From: CAYNWT01 sp964450955
GTDB lineage: Bacteria > Planctomycetota > Planctomycetia > Planctomycetales > Planctomycetaceae
Assembly (NCBI GenBank): GCA_964450955.1
Contig: CAYVFI010000015.1
Coordinates: 62,001-126,000 of the forward strand
Direction: 5' to 3'
DNA: 64,000 nucleotides
The notes below the pieces were generated by a model. The model saw only the letters and a list, made by a program, of their open reading frames with translations, searched no databases and was not told the origin of the DNA. Positions 54,150-62,804 of this stretch are shown one piece after another; the stretch's first letter is position 1, and each line of letters begins with the position of its first letter. The position numbers and the translations under genes are program-made.

Positions 54150-55778
54150 CTACCGCAGCCGAGACACAAGTTCGTCAGCCACCTTGTCGATGGGTAGCTT
54201 CTCCTGTTCCAGCGTGTCACGGTCGCGAATGGTCACGGTTCCGTCTGACATGGTGTCGCCGTCAATCGTGATACACCACGGTGTACCGACTTCGTCCTGA
54301 CGACGATACCGACGGCCGATTGCACCTTGCTGATCGTAGAACGCAGCGACACCCGCCGCCTTTAGCGATCGATACAACTCGGCCGCCTTCTCCGGCATGC
54401 CTTCCTTCTTGATAAGCGGGAACACAGCCGCCTTGATGGGCGCGAGCTTTGGATGGAACTTCATCAGCGTGCGTTGTTGCATCTTGCCTTTGTCGTCCGG
54501 AGCCTCATCAATCGTGTAGGCTTCGCAGATGAACGCCAACGTCGCGCGGTCCGCACCAGCGGCCGGTTCGATGACATGCGGAACAAACCGTTCGCGCGTT
54601 TGATCGTTGAAGTAGGTCAGATCCTTGCCACTGCCTTTGTACTTTGGCTTGCCGTTCTCATCGAGTTCCACGACCAGTTCGCCGTTCTCGTTCTTGCACA
54701 GCTTACCTTCGGCGTGCGATCGCAGGTCGAAGTCGCCACGATGAGCCACACCTTCCAGTTCGCCGTATTCGCCGTCTGACATGAATGGGAACGCGTATTC
54801 GATGTCGGCTGTACCGACCGAATAGTGAGCCAATTCTTCCTTCGCATGGTCCCGCAAAATCAGGGCCGCTTCAGGGATGCCCAGATCCGTGTACCACTTG
54901 TAACGCCGATCGCGCCAATACTGGTACCACGCCGGTGAATCGTCCGGATGGCAGAAGAATTCCATCTCCATTTGTTCAAACTCACGCGAACGGAAAATGA
55001 AGTTACGCGGTGTAATTTCGTTGCGGAAGCTTTTTCCAATTTGAGCGATACCGAACGGGAATTTGACTCGCGAACTATCCATCACATTCTTGAAGTTAAC
55101 AAACATACCCTGCGCGGTTTCGGGGCGCAGGAACGCAGCGTCAGCCTCACCACCCAGCGCACCGAGGGTCGTCTTGAACATCAGGTTGAACTCACGCGGG
55201 TCGGTCAGTTCGCCACTGCAACATGGGCAGCGTGGTTCAAGGTTGTCAGTTGGTTCCAGGCCAGCCGCAGCCAAAGCCGCTGCGTACTGAACCAAATCCA
55301 TGTCCTTGACTTCGCCGTCTTTCGCGGCTTTTTCAAGCTTGCCACGTTTCGTCTTTGACAGTTCGCTTTTTTCATTGCCCGGCACAAACGCCATGCAGCG
55401 AACCGGCTTGTCCGTGAACGCACACGCCACGCGAACATGGTCTGCTCTGAATCTCGATCGACATTCCTTGCAGTCAATCATCATGTCGTGGAACAAGTCG
55501 TAATGACCGCTGCTTTTCCAAACACGCGGATGCATGATGATGGAACTTTCAATACCCACCATCGAAAACGCACTCGGCGCGCCGGCCGGGGCAGAGATGT
55601 CGTCGTGCATCGTGACCATGTCGCGATACCACGCGTCGCGAACGTTGCGTTTGAGTTCGGTTCCCAGCGGGCCATAGTCCCAGAAACCCTGGACGCCACC
55701 GTAGATTTCTGAACTCTGAAAAACGATGCCTCGGCGCTTGCAAAGGGCAACGATTTCTTCCATCGACTTGTCTGACAT
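54150..55778 (-). CDS. glyS: Glycyl-tRNA synthetase (dimeric type)
   Basis: 542 residues, class II aminoacyl-tRNA synthetase of the alpha2 (GlyQS) type. Evidence: EIYGGVQGFWDYGPLGTELK, motif 2 FRNEITPRNFIFRSREFEQM, AHRGDFDLRSHAEG near motif 3, and the C-terminal anticodon-binding domain (AAFYDQQGAIGRRYRRQDEV, GTPWCITID). A zinc ribbon-like insert CKECRSRF and RCPCCSGELTDPREFN is seen, usual for this form. The gene seems to head a transcript with gmd. Confidence 0.96.
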   Translation of the reverse strand: MSDKSMEEIVALCKRRGIVFQSSEIYGGVQGFWDYGPLGTELKRNVRDAWYRDMVTMHDDISAPAGAPSAFSMVGIESSIIMHPRVWKSSGHYDLFHDMMIDCKECRSRFRADHVRVACAFTDKPVRCMAFVPGNEKSELSKTKRGKLEKAAKDGEVKDMDLVQYAAALAAAGLEPTDNLEPRCPCCSGELTDPREFNLMFKTTLGALGGEADAAFLRPETAQGMFVNFKNVMDSSRVKFPFGIAQIGKSFRNEITPRNFIFRSREFEQMEMEFFCHPDDSPAWYQYWRDRRYKWYTDLGIPEAALILRDHAKEELAHYSVGTADIEYAFPFMSDGEYGELEGVAHRGDFDLRSHAEGKLCKNENGELVVELDENGKPKYKGSGKDLTYFNDQTRERFVPHVIEPAAGADRATLAFICEAYTIDEAPDDKGKMQQRTLMKFHPKLAPIKAAVFPLIKKEGMPEKAAELYRSLKAAGVAAFYDQQGAIGRRYRRQDEVGTPWCITIDGDTMSDGTVTIRDRDTLEQEKLPIDKVADELVSRLR

Positions 55779-55853
55779 GGTTCTCTTTCATGACGTCCGA
55801 CTTGGTTGGTCGGCCGTCGGCTTGGTTGGACCCGTTGGTGTGCGGGCCGAGGG

Positions 55854-56582
55854 CTATTGAATTCGCCCGGAAGCAGCGTCGTAAGCTGGGACAAGTTCAA
55901 ACCGATCGACGTTCGCAGCGAACTCAATATCCGCGTCGCAACCGAGACCAATGAGATTCCGTCCGCCCTGTGATTGACGTATTGCTTCCAGCAGGCGCGG
56001 CGGATTCTCTGCGTTCATCAAAGAAAAGTCCATTGCGATCTGAGTGGCATCATCTGCCGGTTTGAAGCCTGCAGAATCGATAAGCTTTGCCGCCAACAAA
56101 CCGGCAAACAAAACGTCTTCGCTGGAGATCACGCGGTCCGTTCCCGCACACACAATGTGCACATCATCCGAACCACAACACCGCGCGGCGACGGCGGACA
56201 GGTTCACGAAAGAACCGATCACAATCTCGTCCGCGTTCAAAGATTTCAGCAACGCGCGTGTGCCGTTGGTCGTGGTGAACGCGATGACTTTGTCAGTAAC
56301 CGCCGCGGCCGTGTACTCGGTCGGGGAGTTCCCAAAGTCAAAGCCTTCAAGTTTGATGCCGGCACGTTCGCCGCCCAGTAGGGCGTTGTGTTGGTCGGCC
56401 GCCATTTTCGCATCATCGACCGAAAGGCATGGAACTATTGCTGTCGCCCCTGCATGCAGGGCGGAAATTACGGTTGTTGACGCTCGTAACACATCCACAA
56501 CGACGCAAAGACGGGCAGTTGACGGTAGCCCTTCGGTTGGCGGCAACATGTGAATTGCGACTTCTTGAGTTTCTGTAAGCAT
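55854..56582 (-). CDS. comB: 2-phosphosulfolactate phosphatase family (ComB-like)
   Basis: 242 residues from the ATG at 56582; an alternative ATG at 56615 adds 11 residues. The ComB family is shown by VVVDVLRASTTVISALHAGA, LGGERAGIKLEGFDFGNSPT, FTTTNGTRALLKSL and VCAGTDRVISSEDVLFAGLL. ComB dephosphorylates 2-phosphosulfolactate in coenzyme M synthesis, but bacterial copies occur without that pathway, and sulfolactate production is one possible role. No ComA or other CoM gene is in the window. It is divergent from the selenoprotein candidate; the 64 bases between starts presumably hold both promoters. Confidence 0.85.
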   Translation of the reverse strand: MLTETQEVAIHMLPPTEGLPSTARLCVVVDVLRASTTVISALHAGATAIVPCLSVDDAKMAADQHNALLGGERAGIKLEGFDFGNSPTEYTAAAVTDKVIAFTTTNGTRALLKSLNADEIVIGSFVNLSAVAARCCGSDDVHIVCAGTDRVISSEDVLFAGLLAAKLIDSAGFKPADDATQIAMDFSLMNAENPPRLLEAIRQSQGGRNLIGLGCDADIEFAANVDRFELVPAYDAASGRIQ

Positions 56583-56646
56583 TGGTACCGAAGTCTGAAT
56601 TGGTGGCGTTATCATTGGATGTGAATATTTACACAAGGACACCCAA

Positions 56647-57267
56647 ATGAGAACCTGGCTTTTCACACTCACACTGCTCTCGACTAGCCTGGCGTTTGCC
56701 CAGGACAACCCGAGGAAACAAACCGGTCAAAAGAGCAAGAAGGTTGCTGTTGAAAAAGGGAAGAAGGCTCCTGATTTCACGGCCACAGACGACAAAGGCA
56801 AGACTTTCAAGTTTTCCGAGTTCATGAAAAAGGGCGACAAGAACGTCGTTTTGATTTTCAGTCGAGGCGCGTTCTGACCATTCTGCATGCGTCAGCTGGT
56901 CCAGCTGAATCAGAAGGAAGCCGAGTTCAAGAAGCTTAATACCGAACTCGTCTTCGTCTTTCGTGAAGAACGTGGCGAAGCCGCCGGCCTTAAGGCCATG
57001 CGACAGAAACGCCGGACGAAGTACACATTGCTAAGCGATCTCGGAGCCAGGAAGACTGCTGCTTACAGTCGCAAGCGTGGACAGTTCGCAACATACGTCA
57101 TCGACAAGAAGGGCGTCGTCCAGGACGTTCTGGACGGAACCAAGCCGCGACGCCCTGGTTCTGATCCAATCATTAAGTTGCTGAAAAAGATCGAAGGTGC
57201 CGCCAAGCCAGGCAGCGGAACCAAGGGCAGCACCACCAAGGCAAAAGCCGGCAGCACTAAGAAGTAA
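56647..57267 (+). CDS. Selenocysteine-containing redoxin (AhpC/TSA-like) protein, in-frame UGA
   Basis: 206 residues if the TGA at 56875-56877 is read as selenocysteine (residue 77). A signal peptide (FTLTLLSTSLAFAQ) precedes a redoxin domain: KKAPDFTATDDKGKTFKFSE, NVVLIFSRGAF, then U-P-F-C-MRQLVQL. In relatives this position reads C-x-x-C, so the UGA falls on the reactive cysteine. The frame continues intact to ELVFVFREERGEAAG, the IDKKGVVQDV strand and a basic tail. Bases 56881-56915 fold into a two-tier hairpin (see next entry). AAGGA at 56635-56639 is the ribosome site. The periplasm is the likely location. A pseudogene is less likely because no other defect is seen. Confidence 0.82.
56875..56915 (+). 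promoter_or_regulatory. UGA codon and SECIS-like hairpin
   Basis: Three bases after the TGA, ttctg (56881-56885) pairs with cagaa (56911-56915); above an internal loop, tcagctg (56892-56898) pairs with cagctga (56902-56908), leaving the apical loop GTC (56899-56901). The apical loop starts about 21 bases after the UGA and opens with G-U, in line with the known bacterial SECIS pattern read by SelB. Confidence 0.65.
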
Positions 57268-57308
57268 TTCGTCTGCCTGCATGTGATGAGCTTTGAAGCG
57301 AACAGCAC

Positions 57309-57926
57309 ATGGAACCAAAGCTCATCACGGCCGACGACGGTACCACCCGCTGCTGGTGGTGCGGAGATGACCCACTCTATGTCGCATACCACGACACAGA
57401 GTGGGGCGTTCCGGTCAACAACGACCAGCGACTGTTCGAAAAAATCTGCCTCGAAGGTTTCCAGGCAGGCCTTAGCTGGATCACGATCCTGAAGAAGCGT
57501 GAGAACTTTCGCAAAGCGTTCTCTGACTTCGACTACGCCAAAGTCGCGAAATTCAACACACGCACTGTTGAACGATTACTGAAAGACACCGGCATTGTCC
57601 GACACCGCGGTAAGATTGAATCCACCATCAACAACGCCAAGCGCGCGATTGAGATGGAACAGGAATTCGGTTCGCTGGCTGCCTGGTTCTGGCAATTCAA
57701 ACCCGCACAGTCTTCCCCGCCCGGCGAAATCAGAGCCACCTGCGACGAATCTGTCGCGCTAAGTAAAGCTTTGAAGAAACGCGGCTGGTCCTTTGTCGGC
57801 CCAACCACGGCTTATGCATTCATGCAGGCCATGGGCATGGTCAACGACCATTTACCCGGCTGTGACAAACACAAAGTCATTGAACAAGCGCGCAAGAAGT
57901 TCAGACGGCCTGACATGAAACAGTGA
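57309..57926 (+). CDS. tag: DNA-3-methyladenine glycosylase I
   Basis: 205 residues. TAG-family motifs: RCWWCGDDPLYVAYHDTEWG, LFEKICLEGFQAGLSWITIL (helix-hairpin-helix core with aromatic pocket) and PGCDKHK near the end. Zinc ligands fit C (RCW), H and C (GCDKH). It excises N3-methyladenine from alkylated DNA. It is 41 bases after the selenoprotein candidate and may be on its transcript. Confidence 0.96.
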   Translation: MEPKLITADDGTTRCWWCGDDPLYVAYHDTEWGVPVNNDQRLFEKICLEGFQAGLSWITILKKRENFRKAFSDFDYAKVAKFNTRTVERLLKDTGIVRHRGKIESTINNAKRAIEMEQEFGSLAAWFWQFKPAQSSPPGEIRATCDESVALSKALKKRGWSFVGPTTAYAFMQAMGMVNDHLPGCDKHKVIEQARKKFRRPDMKQ

Positions 57927-57948
57927 CTGGCGTGGCCCACCGGCGACG

Positions 57949-58692
57949 CTACGCCGCTTTGCGAGTCTGCTTAGCTGCTGTCGCTTCGATGCTGACTGGC
58001 TGAATGGAATTCAGGCCAAACATGCTGGCAGCCATGGTTCTTGGAACGCCGGCCATCTTGAGCACCGTCGCACACAGGATTCGGAAGTCGAACGCTGGTT
58101 TGTCCAGATTCCGGACGTAAGCCAGATCCAGAGTCAGCTTGTTTCGAACCGTTTGCAGGTCGCTGTCAGCGGGCGCTCTGACCTGAGCCAACCCGGTAAC
58201 GCCCGGATGTAACATGAGGCGTTCGGTGTACCGCGGAATCTTGCCTGCCAACTCAGAAACGAACTCGGGCCGTTCCGGACGCGGTCCGTTGATGCACATG
58301 TCGCCTTTGAGAATGTTGAACAACTGTGGCAGTTCATCCAGGTGAGTGAACCGCAGAATGCGACCGACGAATGTGACGCGTGGATCGCCGGCTTGCGCCC
58401 AAACAGCACCGGTTCCGGCTTCGGCATTCACCGTCATCGAACGCACTTTGTAAATCGTAAAGACCTGGCCGTCTAAACCCACTCGCTCCTGCGAATAAAT
58501 CGCACTGCCCTTCGACGTCAGTCGAACCGCAATCACGCACAGCGCGATAATGGGGAGCCCTGGAATTAGCAGAAGTGCAGCCATGAGCTGCGAATTTCGC
58601 AGCCGCTTTCGCAACAACGCGTCTGAAATTCCGGCAGCCTGACGTGCATCGGGCGCACTAACCGATCCGGGCATCGGGAGGATGTTGGCCAT
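57949..58692 (-). CDS. Bacterial sugar transferase (initiating, polyprenyl-phosphate type)
   Basis: 247 residues from the second ATG (58692); the first at 58707 adds five. One hydrophobic helix (LMAALLLIPGLPIIALCVIA) is followed by the catalytic domain: YSQERVGLDGQVFTIYKVRS, FVGRILRFTHLDELPQLFNI, KGDMCINGPRPERPEFVSEL, PGVTGLAQVRAP, DLAYVRNLD. These transferases put the first sugar-phosphate on undecaprenyl phosphate to start exopolysaccharide or O-antigen units. The usual LRR(T/F)S-x-DELPQ is FTHLDELPQ here. It faces tag and points away from the flippase gene, sharing the 197-base region 58693-58889 with it as a divergent promoter. Confidence 0.92.
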   Translation of the reverse strand: MANILPMPGSVSAPDARQAAGISDALLRKRLRNSQLMAALLLIPGLPIIALCVIAVRLTSKGSAIYSQERVGLDGQVFTIYKVRSMTVNAEAGTGAVWAQAGDPRVTFVGRILRFTHLDELPQLFNILKGDMCINGPRPERPEFVSELAGKIPRYTERLMLHPGVTGLAQVRAPADSDLQTVRNKLTLDLAYVRNLDKPAFDFRILCATVLKMAGVPRTMAASMFGLNSIQPVSIEATAAKQTRKAA

Positions 58693-58889
58693 ATGAATTC
58701 GGGGCAACGCAAGCCGGTTAGTCTAACCGCTTAGCGTCTGGATGAAGTGAGATGAGACTTTGTCAGGTTGGAATCAACCTTAGGAGAGAGAGAGGCACGT
58801 TAAGTACACGTGGTACCCGAACGTGTCCATAGTTTTCGGCGATGAAATTCAGGCAGATTCTGCCGCGTTAACCATCTCACGAAGACGTC

Positions 58890-60416
58890 TTGGTGAATTT
58901 ACAGTATTCTGATACCAAACACGTTCTCCCCTTCGTGCCGGTTCCTGGCACAACTGATTCACATCACCGCATCGTCTCCGATGCACCTACCTCCCCAGAC
59001 TGCATTGCAGTTGGCTTTCTCTCACAGAGATTCAACTTGGCTTTACAGGCAACAGGAGATCCTGGCCTCGCGTCCGAACCCAATCGGCGCGGGATCAAAC
59101 TCTCCGGATACATATCAACAGCCGCTATTTCTGCGGCCAATATTCTGGCTGTCATCGCAGTCACCGCCATCCTTGCGCGTGCGTGGGATGAAGATCAGTT
59201 TTTGCTTTACGGCAAGACGAACCGCTACCTGAACTTCCTGTTTTGCATTACCAATGGCAGCCTTGGCTACGCGATTGTTCGTTATGGTTCGTTTGGCGAC
59301 GCACAAAAACGCAAACGAGTTTTGTTTAACGCATTGTGTCTGATTGGCGGACTCACGCTTGCCGTCGCCGCACCGCTTTTGGTCGGTATCGAGTGGATCG
59401 CGAAACAGCTGCACGAGACAAAGTTCAGCCACGAGTGGGTTATCCCGTGTGTTTTGTGGCTGTTTGCTCAATCGTTTCTGCACATCATTCTGGCTCACCT
59501 GCGAAGTTCAGATCAGCTGAAACTGGCGAACAAAGTCCACTGGACCGCAAAGACATTGTGCATCCTAAGTGGTGCGACCATCGTCTTCATCATGACACAA
59601 ATCGATGCGCCGCTAAGCGTTCCGAAATTCTACGGCCTGGTCGGCATACTGGTCACGGCAACATGCACAATTGCATTTGTGTCGCAGTGGAATCGGCTGG
59701 AACCGACTCTTGATCCGCGGCTCTGCGGCAGAATGCTGGAGTTTTCTTCGACGCGCGTCATCGACGCTATGTTGCGGACATCGTTTTTGGTGGTCGTTAT
59801 TACGATGCTTGGAACCGACGGTCCGGCCAGCGCCAGGATCGCGGGCCAAATTGCCGTCATCACGTTTCTACTGCGTGGTATCGAAGCGCTTTGTCAGCCG
59901 TTGGTGATGTTGGTGATGACTGATTCGCTGGCCAAAGATTCCAACGAACGCGTTCGTGACATGATCGAATCAACGTGGATTGGTCTGGCGATCTTCACGA
60001 TTCCGATCATGGCCGTATTGGTTCTGTTCTGTAAACCGATTGTCAGCATCTATCTGACCAGCCGGTTCCAGGGACTGGCGGGTGAGTTCGGAATTATCTC
60101 GCTGTCGTTGTTGCCAACCGTCGCGGTCGTTTTGTTCCGCGGTCACCTGGATGGGAAGCTGAAAGTCTCGCCCATCATGTACGCCAACATTATTGGCGTT
60201 GTGGCAATCGGGGCGACGACCTGGTTTCTCATCCAAAACGATCGCGTTTCACTGCGAGCGATAACCTGGTCCATCGTCGTTATTCGATGGGTTCAGTTTG
60301 CGTTCGTCATGTGGCTGCTACGTCGAAACTTCGACGTGTCTTTGTATCGCCATTCAACGTTCCTTCAGCTGTCCGGCAAAGTTAAGTCTCTCATCAACAA
60401 GCTCCGAAAACGCTGA
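58890..60416 (+). CDS. Polysaccharide flippase-like multi-spanning membrane protein
   Basis: Up to 508 residues. No ATG is present near the N-terminus; the first 55 codons do not look like membrane protein, and a TTG at 59037 (LALQATGDPG) just before SGYISTAAISAANILAVIAV is a plausible start. About 12 hydrophobic helices, RxYG-type loop NGSLGYAIVRYG, and the layout of MATE/MOP (Wzx-like) exporters are seen. It would flip lipid-linked repeat units made by the sugar transferase and glycosyltransferases. The polymerase gene follows 7 bases downstream. Confidence 0.8.
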   Translation: MVNLQYSDTKHVLPFVPVPGTTDSHHRIVSDAPTSPDCIAVGFLSQRFNLALQATGDPGLASEPNRRGIKLSGYISTAAISAANILAVIAVTAILARAWDEDQFLLYGKTNRYLNFLFCITNGSLGYAIVRYGSFGDAQKRKRVLFNALCLIGGLTLAVAAPLLVGIEWIAKQLHETKFSHEWVIPCVLWLFAQSFLHIILAHLRSSDQLKLANKVHWTAKTLCILSGATIVFIMTQIDAPLSVPKFYGLVGILVTATCTIAFVSQWNRLEPTLDPRLCGRMLEFSSTRVIDAMLRTSFLVVVITMLGTDGPASARIAGQIAVITFLLRGIEALCQPLVMLVMTDSLAKDSNERVRDMIESTWIGLAIFTIPIMAVLVLFCKPIVSIYLTSRFQGLAGEFGIISLSLLPTVAVVLFRGHLDGKLKVSPIMYANIIGVVAIGATTWFLIQNDRVSLRAITWSIVVIRWVQFAFVMWLLRRNFDVSLYRHSTFLQLSGKVKSLINKLRKR

Positions 60417-60423
60417 TTTTTCA

Positions 60424-61776
60424 ATGCTGTTCTTCGCAATTCTCCTTGTACAAATCGCGCTGCTGCCTCCGGCGTTTGCTGTCCTTTCGCGACAGCGACT
60501 GGGGTTGTACACGTGCTTTTACGGAGTCTTCTGCGTTCTCATCGTGTTGCCGTTTTATCTGATCTTCGCGGAAGTTCAGGGAATCCTGCAGCTATCTGAG
60601 ATCGTCGGAAAATCGGCCGATGCGAAAGTTACCCTGGGTCTTGGTGATGGTTTCCGACCGCTGATTTGGGTCTGCATTTTCCAGGCATGCTACCTGGCTG
60701 GCGGCCTGTTCACGATGAATACAAATATTCCACAGATCGTTGCTCCTCGACTGGAACCGAGCAGCATGATGTACCTGGGGATTGCCATTGGCGGATTTGC
60801 AATCTGCTACACAGCCGTCCGATTCTGGCTGATTCCTGACTTCCCGCTGTTTGTTTTGCTGTCGACTGGCCGAGTAGACAGCTTGCGTGATTTGTCGTTT
60901 GAGTACGCTTCGCGAACCAACGTCCCGTACATATTCCTGCCATCAATTAACGCGAACGTACGACGCATCCTGTTGCCGGTCGCTGCATTCCTGCTTATGC
61001 GATCTGCCGCGCGGACAGACAGCAGATTTGTCAAGTTCATGGCCAACCTGACCTTGTTTGTTGCGGTCACGATGACGGTGGGGCAGTTTAAACGAGCTCC
61101 CCTGTGCTACATCGCGCTGTGGTGGGTTTTGCAAAAGCACGCCTACGCGAACCTGGCCAGATTGGGCCGCATCATGCTGGTGGCGTTGGTGTTGATTGCG
61201 ATCATGATCGGTATCACCTCTGCGTATCAGCGGGGTGGTGAAATCAGCGTGACGCAGGCCGTGTTGAGCTTGTTCTGGCGATTGTTTGTTGGTGAGGCGA
61301 TCGGTGAGTTCCTCGCGATCGAACACCACGGCACCACGTTTGACTATCGCGGCTTCGAGCCGTTCGGAACGTACTTCCAGAAAGTCATGGGGCAGGATGT
61401 CATCACGTTTAGTGAATACTGGAAAGCTGAAGTCGGCGGCAAACGGGGCTACATGGCTGTCGGCGTCATGTCAGAGATCTTTATTAGCGTCGGACCACTG
61501 GGTGCGATCCCGCTGTTCATGCTGACTGGCATGTCGCTGGTCGGCGTTGACCGAATTTTGATGCGACTGAATTCCGACGACCATCGACCATTCATCGCTG
61601 GCCTGATTGTGGTGTTCGCATTTGCGTCGGTGAAGGGTTCGTTATCGCAGTTCTTTACCGGAGGCGGATTGGTCTTGTTGCTTCTGTACTTCGGCACGCT
61701 GGCGGTCTGTCGCGAGATTCCCCCAATCAGCCGGCGACCTCCACAAGCACTCGGCCAACGACGGCTCGTGCGATAG
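60424..61776 (+). CDS. Wzy/O-antigen polymerase-like membrane protein
   Basis: 450 residues from ATG 60424, 7 bases after the flippase stop. It starts MLFFAILLVQIALLPPAFAV and contains about ten hydrophobic helices with a long loop near the C-terminal half (ITFSEYWKAEVGGKRGYMAV). Oligosaccharide repeat polymerases have low sequence identity but this topology, a genomic position after a flippase and an inserted loop. The call therefore rests on topology and location, not on a motif. A sulfotransferase gene follows. Confidence 0.65.
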   Translation: MLFFAILLVQIALLPPAFAVLSRQRLGLYTCFYGVFCVLIVLPFYLIFAEVQGILQLSEIVGKSADAKVTLGLGDGFRPLIWVCIFQACYLAGGLFTMNTNIPQIVAPRLEPSSMMYLGIAIGGFAICYTAVRFWLIPDFPLFVLLSTGRVDSLRDLSFEYASRTNVPYIFLPSINANVRRILLPVAAFLLMRSAARTDSRFVKFMANLTLFVAVTMTVGQFKRAPLCYIALWWVLQKHAYANLARLGRIMLVALVLIAIMIGITSAYQRGGEISVTQAVLSLFWRLFVGEAIGEFLAIEHHGTTFDYRGFEPFGTYFQKVMGQDVITFSEYWKAEVGGKRGYMAVGVMSEIFISVGPLGAIPLFMLTGMSLVGVDRILMRLNSDDHRPFIAGLIVVFAFASVKGSLSQFFTGGGLVLLLLYFGTLAVCREIPPISRRPPQALGQRRLVR

Positions 61777-61804
61777 TTTCAATCACCTCACCGGAGTGGC
61801 AAGG

Positions 61805-62767
61805 ATGCCTGCTTCGCCTGACAAAATAAATGTTGCGTACATCGCCGGCTATGGCCGTTCGGGTTCGACGTTGCTGGAACGAATTCTGTCCAGCCACAAC
61901 GGAGCCGTTGGACTGGGCGAGATCGCTTACCTGGCCAATACCGAACTCAGCGAGTTCTACTGGGACGCCGCCGAAGGTATTCCGCTGTGGGACAAACTGG
62001 CGCCGCAATTGCGGTTCAGTGAAAACGAGGTCGGGCGGCGTGAAGCGGTTCAGACGCGTTACGAATCACGCCGGACCGGCTGGTTTTATTGGCTGTTTCG
62101 AATGCCAAACGCTGAGTATCGCGAACACACACTTAGCGTTCTGAACGCAATTCAAGGCGCGGTTCCGGCGACGACGACGTGGCTGGTTGATTCTTCAAAA
62201 ACCGCACGCGATCGGTTCTTTCGTCCGTTCATGTTTAGGCGACTTCCTGAAGTCAACACGTGCATGATTCATCTGGTTCGTGATCCGCGTGGAAGCGTCC
62301 AATCTGTGCGGCGTGGTTCGAATGCGGCAATGGAACGTGGAGCCAACGGGCGATACAAGCTGGCTGTTTTGCGCGCCGCCTATGGCTGGACGATGGCGAA
62401 CCTGTCAGGACTGCTTTTTCGAGCGATCTACGGGCCGGAGAATTATGTACGACTTCGCTACGAAGAACTGGCTGGAGATCCGGTGACCTGCCTGAAGCGC
62501 CTGGAACCGATGCTGGGGCTGAACTTTTCGACCACAGTCGAACGCATTCAATCCGGAAAACCGCTGGCCGGCGGTGATCAGTTTGCGGGGAACCGCATGC
62601 GGTTGGAATCCGTCATCAAACTCAAGACAGACGAACGTTGGCGTAAGGATATGCCGAAGTCGTTGCAGTGGTTGGTGACCATTTTGTGTCTGCCCGTTTC
62701 ACTGTTCGTGCTACGAAAGCAGGGATCCGTGGCGGAAGAAACACCGGAGTACAAATCTGCCGCCTGA
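61805..62767 (+). CDS. Sulfotransferase family protein
   Basis: 320 residues from ATG 61805, with GGAG nine bases upstream; GTG at 61796 is an alternative. PAPS binding: 5'-phosphosulfate loop GYGRSGSTLLERIL and the 3'-phosphate loop LVRDPRGSVQSVRRG. It also has VRLRYEELAGDPVTCLKRLE, typical for carbohydrate sulfotransferases. A hydrophobic stretch near the end (LQWLVTILCLPVSLFVL) may be a membrane association. In this cluster it probably sulfates the polysaccharide, a modification seen in marine bacteria. Confidence 0.88.
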   Translation: MPASPDKINVAYIAGYGRSGSTLLERILSSHNGAVGLGEIAYLANTELSEFYWDAAEGIPLWDKLAPQLRFSENEVGRREAVQTRYESRRTGWFYWLFRMPNAEYREHTLSVLNAIQGAVPATTTWLVDSSKTARDRFFRPFMFRRLPEVNTCMIHLVRDPRGSVQSVRRGSNAAMERGANGRYKLAVLRAAYGWTMANLSGLLFRAIYGPENYVRLRYEELAGDPVTCLKRLEPMLGLNFSTTVERIQSGKPLAGGDQFAGNRMRLESVIKLKTDERWRKDMPKSLQWLVTILCLPVSLFVLRKQGSVAEETPEYKSAA

Positions 62768-62804
62768 AGGATCGGGCGAGATTACGTCGCAAGGAGGCGA
62801 CATT

